Shown here one piece after another: positions 1 to 5,232 of a stretch of DNA of 6,243 nt. Made by a program: the position numbers and the translations under genes. Below the pieces are notes generated by a model that saw only the letters and a program-made list of their open reading frames with translations, did no database searches and was not told where the DNA came from. This stretch comes from Pyrodictium delaneyi (lineage in GTDB: Archaea; Thermoproteota; Thermoprotei_A; Sulfolobales; Pyrodictiaceae), in assembly GCA_015661645.1 (NCBI GenBank), contig DQVR01000004.1, positions 1 to 6,243 on the forward strand. The letters run 5' to 3'. Each line of letters begins with the position of its first letter. Position 1 is the stretch's first letter.

Positions 1-333
1 ACGACTGCGGAGAGCATATAGTATACCTCGGTGGATGGCGTACTTATCGCTCTGATAGTTGTAGAAGAAGCCTATTTGTTCCCAGATCTTCTCGCCCTCG
101 AAGTAGAGCCGGAGTCTTGGTATCGATGAAGCATACTGGTTTACAATAGAGGGGGCTACTGCTGCGTCAACTTTAGCAACCGCTATTATAGGTTCAACAG
201 CATATGCGATATCTTCTATTATGCTTGCTAGGTACCTGCCAGTAGGGCTACGGGAGTCATAGAAGAGTACAAGCACTATACGCGAAGACTCTATTAGGCT
301 CTCAAACTCATCGAGCGCTCGAACTTCCAGCAT
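1..333 (-). CDS. Thioredoxin-fold protein lacking the CxxC, 3' end cut off
   Basis: This gene reads from an ATG at 333 to the window edge without a stop, giving 111 residues of a partial protein. Residues 18-43 follow the thioredoxin beta-alpha pattern (IVLVLFYDS, then a helix ending IIEDIAYAV), and residues 69-89 (SSIPRLRLYFEGEKIWEQIGF) match the thioredoxin cis-proline strand and following hairpin, with Pro72 as the cis-proline. Where thioredoxins carry WCGPC this protein has RSPTG (residues 28-32), so both redox cysteines are absent. No cysteine is present in the visible part, so disulfide exchange is not expected; a scaffold, chaperone or binding role is inference. The start overlaps the end of the zinc-ribbon gene by 26 bp, which suggests co-transcription and coupled translation. 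A purine-rich GGAGGAGAGG lies 10-20 nt before the ATG. The fold is fairly sure; the function is unknown. Confidence 0.75.
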   Translation of the reverse strand, partial: MLEVRALDEFESLIESSRIVLVLFYDSRSPTGRYLASIIEDIAYAVEPIIAVAKVDAAVAPSIVNQYASSIPRLRLYFEGEKIWEQIGFFYNYQSDKYAIHRGILYALRSR

Positions 334-1138
334 AGCTGGTCTTCCTCTCCTCCAGTAGTCTGCGCAGTCTCTCCCTCTCAGAGCGCGAAAGGTGCAGTAC
401 TATATCGGTTGGTTCACGAGGCGCAGAGGGAGGCTTTACGGTCTCTCCTACAAGCACTATACCCTTATCAATCGCGTCCAGCACGTCTGAGGCTTGGTAG
501 AACTCTACAAGCTCGGCAAGCCTGTACTCGAAGTCTATAGCCTCCTTAGCTTCTCTCTCAGAGAGCACATAGCCACAAACCATGCACTCAAGGTCGGGGG
601 TAACAGCTCTAAATCCGCAACGAGGACATGGTATAGGTGTAGGTCTGCCATACTGTTCCCATAAGCTCTTCAAAAGAGGTAGTAAGTCTGTCCTATTACT
701 GCGCAAAGCTTCACGGTAAAGTCGTGAAACATGTCTAGCAGCAACTGGGCCACCATACGTTGCCACGAACTCCAGCTGCTCTGGTGTGAGCCTATTAAGC
801 TTCTCAAGGAGATAGGCAGAAGCCATCATGTACACGTTGTTAAGTGTGCTCTGCATCTTAGATATTATTGCATCCTTAGATGGTCTAGACGAGTACTGTT
901 CAAGAATGCCCTCGACTATGGGTTTAAGCATTTCCTTGTACGAATTTCTGTCTAGTGCGAGGATAGCTAGACCTAGCTTCTGTACAGCTTCGTCAATTAT
1001 ACTGTCGAGTAGCTTTTCCGGATCAACTTGCACTCGTTGAACGGTCCGCCTCGAACTATAGGATCTCGTCCGGGATACGCTGCTTCCCGCCGTGGTACTG
1101 CGCCTCCGTCTACCTATTCTCTTCCTGCCACGAGGCAC
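308..1138 (-). CDS. Zinc-ribbon protein of unknown function
   Basis: The product is about 276 aa and I do not recognise its family. The first 30 or so residues are very rich in Arg and Ser (GRKRIGRRRR and SRTRSYSSRR), suggesting a flexible nucleic-acid-binding tail. A helical region follows at about residues 40-165. Then comes a four-cysteine zinc ribbon, CPRC (Cys171, Cys174) and CMVC (Cys185, Cys188), and a charged helical C-terminus ending in an SRSERERLRRLLEER helix. I chose the GTG at 1138 because GGGAG (1151-1147) lies 8 nt before it; a GTG at 1147 gives 279 aa but overlaps that site. A start at about 1027 (VQVDPEKLL) would remove the basic tail. The stop overlaps the thioredoxin-like gene by 26 bp, so the two probably form one transcript. 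An RNA- or DNA-linked role is inference from the basic tail and ribbon only. Confidence 0.8.
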   Translation of the reverse strand: MPRGRKRIGRRRRSTTAGSSVSRTRSYSSRRTVQRVQVDPEKLLDSIIDEAVQKLGLAILALDRNSYKEMLKPIVEGILEQYSSRPSKDAIISKMQSTLNNVYMMASAYLLEKLNRLTPEQLEFVATYGGPVAARHVSRLYREALRSNRTDLLPLLKSLWEQYGRPTPIPCPRCGFRAVTPDLECMVCGYVLSEREAKEAIDFEYRLAELVEFYQASDVLDAIDKGIVLVGETVKPPSAPREPTDIVLHLSRSERERLRRLLEERKTSYAGSSSAR

Positions 1139-1147
1139 GATACTCAC

Positions 1148-1491
1148 TCCCTGCAGCTACAGTCGCGTATCTGCTGCCTTTGTGGTCACAAAAGCCCCAG
1201 GCAAGGGCTCCAAAAGATTCACTCGGAGCAGAGTACACCCAGGAGAAGCCCCTATAACTCTCCCGTGAAGAGAGGTTACATACCGCCATGGGGAGATGTT
1301 GTCACTTGCCCCCCGCGACCCTTTAGAGGGGATGAAGACATTACCGCGAACAGAACCCCGCCAAGCTTCTATATGCATGCAGAGACATATCAGCGAGCCG
1401 ATAGTTAGTGTAGTAGCAAAGTCTAATGCATGGTGTATATTGTGGTAACTGGGTACAACGGGATGAACGTGTACCGTAAACAATGGTCCCA
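1148..1491. other. Gene-free, hairpin-rich intergenic region
   Basis: No convincing gene lies here; the ORFs that cross it have unlikely composition. On the plus strand it holds a run of short hairpins: TTTGT/ACAAA (1179-1192), AGCCC/GGGCT (1193-1209), ACTC/GAGT (1221-1234), an 8-bp stem with one bulge, TAACTCTC against GAGA-G-GTTA (1255-1278), and CCCT-TTAG-AGGG (1319-1330). The last is followed by GATGAA (1331-1336), 13 nt, ACAGAA (1350-1355) and CCCC. That order resembles the conserved 3' core of RNase P RNA, but no CR-I (GGAAAGUC-like) partner is found, so no RNA gene is called. The stretch could equally be the structured leader of the minus-strand zinc-ribbon gene. Confidence 0.5.
1251..1260 (-). 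promoter_or_regulatory. Possible TATA box for the zinc-ribbon/thioredoxin-like genes
   Basis: On the minus strand the sequence GAGTTATAGG, preceded by a purine-rich GGGA that could act as BRE, matches the element before the 105-aa gene almost base for base. A start of transcription about 25 nt downstream would leave a leader of roughly 90 nt containing several hairpins before the GTG. The long leader makes this weaker than the other promoter calls. Confidence 0.35.
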
Positions 1492-1809
1492 CTAGTACCT
1501 TTCGTCGTACCAGTCCCTGCCCTGTGGCATGTATATTGGGCCGTTCCTTGCGGCATAACGGCTGACTAGATAGCTGAGCAGTACTTCTAGCTGTCGTTTA
1601 CGTTTGCGTGCACTCCGTAGAGCAGCCTCGAACTCATCGAGAGAAACCTCTTGTCCCTTAAACCAGGCCTTTACGAGTCTCTTGTATATGTAGCGCAGAA
1701 GACTATCATACTCATCCTCGAGATCCACGTTGTAGCGATACTTGTACACGACGTGCTCTATAATCTCGCCAAGGTATTTGTCAATAAGCATTAACGCTTC
1801 CTCATTCAT
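1492..1809 (-). CDS. Small all-helical protein of unknown function
   Basis: The 105-aa product is not recognised. It is acidic and helical in the first half (IDKYLGEIIEHVVYKY, then DEYDSLLRYIYKRLVKAWF), has a basic patch RSARKRKRQ at residues 66-73, another helix LEVLLSYLVSRYAA, and a short polar tail PQGRDWYDERY. There are no cysteines, no signal peptide and no membrane segment, so it is probably cytoplasmic. The ATG at 1809 is supported by GGAG ending 6 nt before it and by a TATA box at a fitting distance, which argues for a real gene rather than a chance ORF. It points the same way as the zinc-ribbon gene but is separated from it by 353 bp, so joint transcription is uncertain. It may be restricted to related crenarchaea. 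Confidence 0.7.
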   Translation of the reverse strand: MNEEALMLIDKYLGEIIEHVVYKYRYNVDLEDEYDSLLRYIYKRLVKAWFKGQEVSLDEFEAALRSARKRKRQLEVLLSYLVSRYAARNGPIYMPQGRDWYDERY

Positions 1810-1850
1810 GGCTTACTCCAGGTTAACAGCTACTAGCTTGCAGATACACC

Positions 1851-1860
1851 CTATAACTTC
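1851..1860 (-). promoter_or_regulatory. TATA promoter of the 105-aa gene
   Basis: The minus strand reads GAGGAGAAGTTATAGGGTG here: a purine-rich BRE-like stretch followed by the TATA core GTTATAG. Transcription would start near 1829, giving a leader of about 20 nt that just includes the GGAG Shine-Dalgarno of the gene starting at 1809. Confidence 0.55.
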
Positions 1861-1911
1861 TCCTCTTCACAAGACTCAGGGCATACATAACGCCTTGAAT
1901 ACATTGTTTAC

Positions 1912-2148
1912 ATGAAGGTGTACTGGAGAGGGGCTCAGCGGCTACCATCCTCAGCACGGCACTGTGCTGGCAGGGAACATCTCAGCAGCGGTCAGAGCTC
2001 AACACAGCCCCCAGTAGACACAATAGACGCAGAGGAAATGAGGAGCCTTATTAGGTTACGGCTAGAAAGGCGGCTCAGAATGCTCGTGCAACGACATCGG
2101 GCTAACGCCCTGTCGCCACGGGCGCTCATCACAGCCTCTATGGATTGA
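1912..2148 (+). CDS. Doubtful small hypothetical protein
   Basis: This is a 78-aa ORF from ATG to TGA. The second half (residues 38-65, IDAEEMRSLIRLRLERRLRMLVQRHR) looks like a charged amphipathic helix and uses codons like its neighbours (AGG, CTA, ATA). The first half is Ser/Gln/Pro-rich and less protein-like. There is no Shine-Dalgarno before the ATG; a leaderless start is possible, but only a weak TATA-like sequence (CATACATAA, 1882-1890) is present. A hairpin, CAGCAC/GTGCTG (1952-1969), lies inside it. The minus strand of 2072-2136 has a possible box C/D RNA, a competing reading of the same DNA. I recognise no family. Confidence 0.3.
   Translation: MKVYWRGAQRLPSSARHCAGREHLSSGQSSTQPPVDTIDAEEMRSLIRLRLERRLRMLVQRHRANALSPRALITASMD
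2072..2136 (-). ncRNA. Possible box C/D-like small RNA
   Basis: The minus strand has an exact C box GTGATGA (2132-2126) and an exact D box CTGA (2078-2075), 47 nt apart. A GGC/GCC stem closes them with the three-nucleotide gap expected of a K-turn (GGC, TGT, GATGA ... CTGA, GCC). The total of 65 nt is typical for archaeal C/D guides. Against it, no proper D' or C' box exists; the middle instead forms a GGGC-GTTA-GCCC hairpin followed by CGATGT, and the outer stem is only 3 bp. It lies antisense to a doubtful ORF. Confidence 0.22.
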
Positions 2149-2170
2149 CCGAACAGCTCTGGAACACTCT

Positions 2171-2180
2171 AATATTATAG
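2171..2180 (+). promoter_or_regulatory. TATA promoter of the nucleoside phosphorylase gene
   Basis: AATATTATAG lies about 45 bp before the ATG at 2221. Initiation about 25 nt downstream would fall near 2200, giving a leader of about 20 nt that carries the Shine-Dalgarno-like GAGGGTG (2205-2211, 9 nt before the ATG). Confidence 0.55.
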
Positions 2181-2183
2181 CCC

Positions 2184-2200
2184 TAGGGGCTCTGCCCCTA
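2184..2200 (+). promoter_or_regulatory. Perfect inverted repeat, possible operator
   Basis: TAGGGGC-TCT-GCCCCTA is a 7-bp perfect inverted repeat with a 3-nt centre. It sits between the TATA box and the predicted transcription start of the phosphorylase gene, where a bound protein would block polymerase. It might instead act as RNA if transcription begins upstream of it. No repressor can be named. Confidence 0.4.
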
Positions 2201-2220
2201 TGCTGAGGGTGTAGAGGAGT

Positions 2221-2949
2221 ATGAAGCCACAGCATATACGTATAAGCCCAGAAGAAGTAGCTGAAAGGGTAGTCGTGGTAGGCGATCCGGCTCGCGCGAA
2301 GTTCTTAGCTGAAAACTTCCTTGAAGAGCCAAGGCTGGTAAACGAGAAGCGTGGCTTCCACGTTTACACGGGATACTATAAGGGTACGCGTGTAAGTGTT
2401 GCAGTGCATGGGATAGGTGGCCCCTCTGCAGCAATAGTGTTTGAAGAACTATACATGCTTGGTGCCAGGACTATGATAAGGCTTGGTACTGCTGGTGGGC
2501 TGATCCCGCACCTAGAGATAGGCGACGCCGTGGTAGCAACCGGTGCAGCCTACATACATGGCGGTACCATAGGCTCCTACGTTCCTGATGCATGTATGGT
2601 AGCTGCACCTAACCCGTTGCTCACAACAATACTCTACGAGAAGGCAAAGGAGGTACACGGCAAAGTATATCTAGGCCCAGTATTCAGCAGCGATGCCTTC
2701 TACGCTGAAGATGCGCACTTCGTGGAGAAGTGGTCAAAGCGCGGTATAATCGCAGTGGAAATGGAGGTAGCAACGCTCTACGCGCTGGCCGCGATGAGAG
2801 GCTTTAATGCTGCCGCGCTGCTAGTTATATCAGACAACCTTGCGGTACCCGGCAAGGAGGAGCTAAAGCATCATGAAGAGCTGGAGCCGTTCGTAGAGAA
2901 AGCCGCTAGAGCAGTATTCAAGGCTATAACAAGCTTTGAACAGAAGTAG
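2221..2949 (+). CDS. Purine nucleoside / 5'-methylthioadenosine phosphorylase
   Basis: This cytoplasmic enzyme splits purine nucleosides or 5'-methylthioadenosine with phosphate, giving the free base and a (methylthio)ribose 1-phosphate, for purine and methionine salvage. The 242-aa product is a single PNP_UDP_1 domain of the hexameric class, normal in length. Visible motifs are His5 near the N-terminus, the phosphate loop VVVGDPAR (Gly21, Asp22, Arg25), Arg44 in NEKRGF, HGIGGPS (63-69), RLGTAGG (87-93) with Arg87, SSDAFYAED (156-164), the ribose-binding VEMEVATL (179-186) with Met181 and Glu182, and the proton-donor Asp205 in VISDNLA. It resembles, from memory, the Sulfolobus solfataricus MTA phosphorylase more than E. 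coli DeoD. Its only cysteine, Cys124 in PDACMVA, appears to match the one that makes intersubunit disulfides in that enzyme. The gene has its own promoter and seems monocistronic. Substrate preference (MTA, adenosine, inosine or guanosine) cannot be read from the sequence. Confidence 0.93.
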   Translation: MKPQHIRISPEEVAERVVVVGDPARAKFLAENFLEEPRLVNEKRGFHVYTGYYKGTRVSVAVHGIGGPSAAIVFEELYMLGARTMIRLGTAGGLIPHLEIGDAVVATGAAYIHGGTIGSYVPDACMVAAPNPLLTTILYEKAKEVHGKVYLGPVFSSDAFYAEDAHFVEKWSKRGIIAVEMEVATLYALAAMRGFNAAALLVISDNLAVPGKEELKHHEELEPFVEKAARAVFKAITSFEQK

Positions 2950-3119
2950 AAACTATACACATTTCATCCCTACCGCAGCTCATGTATATCACAACTCGAA
3001 AACACCTCGCGGTTAAAGGCCCCCGGAGCTGTACGCGGTATTCCGAGTAGGGGTGCCGCTGAGGAAGCCTTGGACGTCAGCCTGACCGTTACTAACCCTG
3101 CTCTGGGGTGAAGCAAGCC

Positions 3120-3482
3120 GTGGCCACCGAGGCCCCTCCCAACCAGCTTCGGAAACTGTTCAAAAGCCGTGGCCTAAAAGTAGCTGAGACAAAGTCGCAG
3201 CAAGTAACACTCCTTGGCGGGGCTGTGAAATACCACTCTGTATCCGGGCTAAAGCAGGGATCCTATAGGATAACTGTAAAACTACTACCAGAGCCATCGA
3301 GTACCCAGCTGGTGATAAACGCGGCAAGTGAAGAAGAGGCAAGAAGGGCAGCAGACAAGCTCGAAAGGCTAGGCTTCAACGTTGATACCGATGGAGAGGT
3401 GGTGAGGGCTAAAACCAGGAGTACAAGTATAACACTAGTCAGCAAAGCCATAGATGTAGCGGAGGAAGCAACAAAGTCTTGA
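3120..3482 (+). CDS. Small alpha/beta protein of unknown function
   Basis: I do not recognise this family. The 120-aa product has no signal, membrane segment or cysteine. From the visible pattern it begins with a helix (PPNQLRKLFKSRG), then beta strands (KVAETKSQQVTLLGGAVKYHSV, YRITVKLLP, QLVINAA), a charged helix SEEEARRAADKLERLG, a strand pair around NVDTDGEVVRAK, and a last helix KAIDVAEEATKS. I chose the GTG at 3120 because GGGGTGA (3105-3111) lies 8 nt before it as a good Shine-Dalgarno; a GTG at 3108 would give 124 aa but lies inside that site, and a stop at 3093 closes the frame upstream. The stop overlaps the next gene's TTG by 4 nt, so the two are translationally coupled and may work together. 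Confidence 0.7.
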   Translation: MATEAPPNQLRKLFKSRGLKVAETKSQQVTLLGGAVKYHSVSGLKQGSYRITVKLLPEPSSTQLVINAASEEEARRAADKLERLGFNVDTDGEVVRAKTRSTSITLVSKAIDVAEEATKS

Positions 3483-4585
3483 AAAACAACATTTCGGATA
3501 TGATAGAGAGTATACCCAGGGTACTTGGTCTGGACAACCTTGGCATAGGAGCAGATAGTATAACAAACGGCGTACTAGCCATAAGAAACGAGAGCAGCTG
3601 TCGCAGACTACTTTCTGAGCCCAATGCTACTGTCCTCCGGGCAGCGGGAATAGAGGTCCTGGAATGCGGAGGTAATACAGAGCTAAAACTGGTAAGCAGA
3701 AACGGTATCTGGATAAGAGCTAGGCTTCCAACAGTCGTGGACTCTTGCACAGTAAGCGAGCTGCCACTATACAAGCCACGTAGGGACTACATAGGCCCAA
3801 CATACAAAACGATCTCGGAAGCCATAAAGCAGTTTGTATCGGTGGATTCAAGGACTCCCGTAATAGTGGATGCGTATGTCCCAGTAACAGGCATGCAGTG
3901 CAAGCCGCGCATAGGCTGTATACCGGCCACTCATTACCGGGACCAGATACGACTAGACAGTGGAGACTTGATAAGAACCGGGATCTATAAGCCTAGGATA
4001 GCCCAGCCGACACTACTCTCATGGATTTATAGAAGAATAACGGGAGGTAGCCATACCTACCACGTGCCATGGATATGCACTGGTGGCGGCAACAACTATC
4101 TAGCCATGATCTGTACACCACCGGCTGAGACATGCAGAGTATCCATCAGTGACAAGGGTCTAGCAGCCCTAGAAGAAGGGACAGCGATAGCACTTAGGCT
4201 AAAAAGATGTAGTCCGCCATGGCTCTATACCACATACCTAGTCGGGAACATGCTAGGTAGAACACCGACTAGGCTCGAGGTCAAGAAACCAGCTATATGG
4301 TCTCCAACGGGGCTAGTCCCGCTCTATGCTAGCATAGCAAGAAACGGCAAGAGTATAGCTATCCAGTTTATAGTATGGAATCCGTCACCTATAGCAGTGA
4401 AACACGAGCTTGTGATAGAAGAGTATCGTATAAGAAGCGGATGGCTCTACACTGGCCTGTCTAGGGACTGGGAAGAACTGGTCCCCAGCTTTAATAGGGT
4501 GTATATACCACTCTCTAGAAACCAGCTAGCAATTGTGAGCATTAACGGAGTAGAACTCCCACCTCTTCTGAGGAGGAAAGTATAG
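3479..4585 (+). CDS. Cysteine-rich protein of unknown function
   Basis: The 368-aa product is not recognised. It has nine cysteines (residues 41, 63, 90, 141, 147, 200, 212, 219 and 244), all in the first two thirds and not arranged as CxxC zinc or redox pairs. No signal peptide or transmembrane segment is seen, so it is probably cytoplasmic. Residues 110-250 contain HYRDQ, GGSHTYHVPW and TGGGNNY stretches with conserved-looking His, Gly and aromatic residues. Residues 270-357 alternate polar and hydrophobic residues like a beta-sandwich (SIAIQFIVWNPSPIAVKHELVIEEY). The TTG start shares TTGA with the stop of the 120-aa gene; GGAGGAAG (3461-3468) is the nearest Shine-Dalgarno. An ATG at 3500 would remove seven residues. 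In a cytosol with a PDO the cysteines could be structural disulfides; that is inference. Confidence 0.75.
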   Translation: MKNNISDMIESIPRVLGLDNLGIGADSITNGVLAIRNESSCRRLLSEPNATVLRAAGIEVLECGGNTELKLVSRNGIWIRARLPTVVDSCTVSELPLYKPRRDYIGPTYKTISEAIKQFVSVDSRTPVIVDAYVPVTGMQCKPRIGCIPATHYRDQIRLDSGDLIRTGIYKPRIAQPTLLSWIYRRITGGSHTYHVPWICTGGGNNYLAMICTPPAETCRVSISDKGLAALEEGTAIALRLKRCSPPWLYTTYLVGNMLGRTPTRLEVKKPAIWSPTGLVPLYASIARNGKSIAIQFIVWNPSPIAVKHELVIEEYRIRSGWLYTGLSRDWEELVPSFNRVYIPLSRNQLAIVSINGVELPPLLRRKV

Positions 4586-4595
4586 CCTGGAAGTT

Positions 4596-4610
4596 ATGTA
4601 TACAATACAT
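4596..4610. other. Inverted repeat between convergent genes
   Basis: ATGTAT-ACA-ATACAT is a perfect 6-bp inverted repeat in the 45-bp gap between the stops of the 368-aa gene (plus) and the HTH gene (minus). It could help end transcription from either side, but it has no T-tract and is A+T-rich, so the stem would be weak at high temperature. Confidence 0.25.
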
Positions 4611-4630
4611 GGGGCTGTAAATGTGTAGAA

Positions 4631-4999
4631 TCAGCATGGTGTATCAGGTACAGTTGACCTAGGTTCAACTTTTAAGCGGAGCTTTCTACATATGTCACAG
4701 ATGTGGAGCGGTATACGTTCTTCGTCTACATTACCGCTTATTATCTGCTCGGCTATCTTTGACACCATTTCATAGAGTTCTTTATCGTTAAGTACAGCAT
4801 CTATGTAGCCTCCGCCTCTCCTTTTGAGTAGATAGTTCGATACGGCTGCTGGTGTAAGCTTAAGCAGCTTTGCAGCTCTATAGATAGAGAGGCCGTAGTC
4901 TCTCACAAGCACTATAGCTATTGATGCTCTTATTGATGGTACATACTTTCTTACAGCTATCTCGCAGGGCGCCGAGAGAAAGTTAATCGTCTTCCTCAT
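4631..4999 (-). CDS. HTH transcriptional regulator, COG2522 type
   Basis: The 122-aa product is a predicted DNA-binding regulator. The start APCEIAVRKYVPSIRASIAIVLV (10-32) is characteristic of the archaeal COG2522 HTH family, in which a PCE...LP.IRA motif precedes the helix-turn-helix. The HTH itself is residues 36-61 (GLSIYRAAKLLKLTPAAVSNYLLKRRG), with AAVSNYL as the recognition helix. Near the C-terminus is a CDIC pair (Cys101, Cys104); with Cys12 and Cys122 this gives four cysteines that could bind metal or sense redox state. In many euryarchaea this module is fused to a ThiN domain; here it stands alone. The ATG at 4999 has only a weak AAGAGAG before it. A TATA-like GTTATTAGG on the minus strand at about 5040-5048 and the ACACGTGT palindrome next to the predicted start suggest autoregulation. 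Its targets are unknown. Confidence 0.78.
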   Translation of the reverse strand: MRKTINFLSAPCEIAVRKYVPSIRASIAIVLVRDYGLSIYRAAKLLKLTPAAVSNYLLKRRGGGYIDAVLNDKELYEMVSKIAEQIISGNVDEERIPLHICDICRKLRLKVEPRSTVPDTPC

Positions 5000-5019
5000 A
5001 GCTCTCTTAGCCCACTTTC

Positions 5020-5027
5020 ACACGTGT
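5020..5027. promoter_or_regulatory. ACACGTGT palindrome, possible operator
   Basis: This 8-bp perfect palindrome lies 20 bp before the ATG of the HTH gene, close to where transcription from the TATA-like GTTATTAGG (about 5040-5048, minus strand) would begin. The position suits repressor binding, but the site is short and could be chance. Confidence 0.3.
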
Positions 5028-5198
5028 TACTAGACGTATCCTAATAACGGCTACTCCGGGGAAGATGTATAGTATTCTATCCTAGCGTAACAGTAGAAGC
5101 AGCGATAGCTGTGCCCAGATCCGTGGAGTATTATATTGTTTGTTAGAGAGAAAAGAAGAAAAGAACCGAACCGTCTAATAGCAGTATCGTGGCAGGAC
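5028..5198. other. Divergent intergenic region with a purine tract
   Basis: No gene is seen between the divergent HTH and PDO genes. It contains a TATA-like TTATATTG (5131-5138) and, directly after it, a 21-nt unbroken purine run on the plus strand (5145-5165, mostly GA and AAG units), about 35-55 bp upstream of the PDO TATA box. The run might be an upstream activator or a flexible spacer. Confidence 0.35.
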
Positions 5199-5206
5199 TA
5201 TATAAG
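5199..5206 (+). promoter_or_regulatory. Strong TATA promoter of the PDO gene
   Basis: TATATAAG is the best TATA box in the window. Its centre is about 30 bp before the ATG at 5233, so the message should be leaderless or nearly so. A second element, GGAGTTATAG (5207-5216), resembles the minus-strand promoters of this window and would fit an ATG at 5248 instead. Confidence 0.6.
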
Positions 5207-5232
5207 GAGTTATAGACGGTGCGTGCGCCTTG

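Noticed and set aside
591..600. AAGGTCGGGGG as the missing CR-I strand of an RNase P RNA
   Set aside because: It could pair with CCCCGCC at 1356-1362 but lies over 700 nt away inside the zinc-ribbon coding sequence.
1265..1290. GTGAAGA on the plus strand as a C box of another guide RNA
   Set aside because: No CTGA or near match follows at 12 nt, and no closing stem is present.
1028..1408. 126-aa plus-strand ORF
   Set aside because: It runs antisense through the zinc-ribbon gene's 5' end and its protein is Ser/Pro/Arg-rich without recognisable structure; it appears to be a shadow frame.
1458..1490. Second GATGAA ... ACAATGG resembling the RNase P core
   Set aside because: ACAATG lacks the ACAGAA match and no supporting helices or conserved blocks surround it.
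1157..1492. 111-aa minus-strand ORF filling the gap between the 105-aa and zinc-ribbon genes
   Set aside because: Its composition (His- and Gly-rich, no clear secondary structure), lack of a Shine-Dalgarno and overlap with hairpin-rich DNA make it look like a chance frame.
3055..3086. Two CTGA boxes close together as D' and D of a guide RNA
   Set aside because: No C or C' box fits at the required distances.
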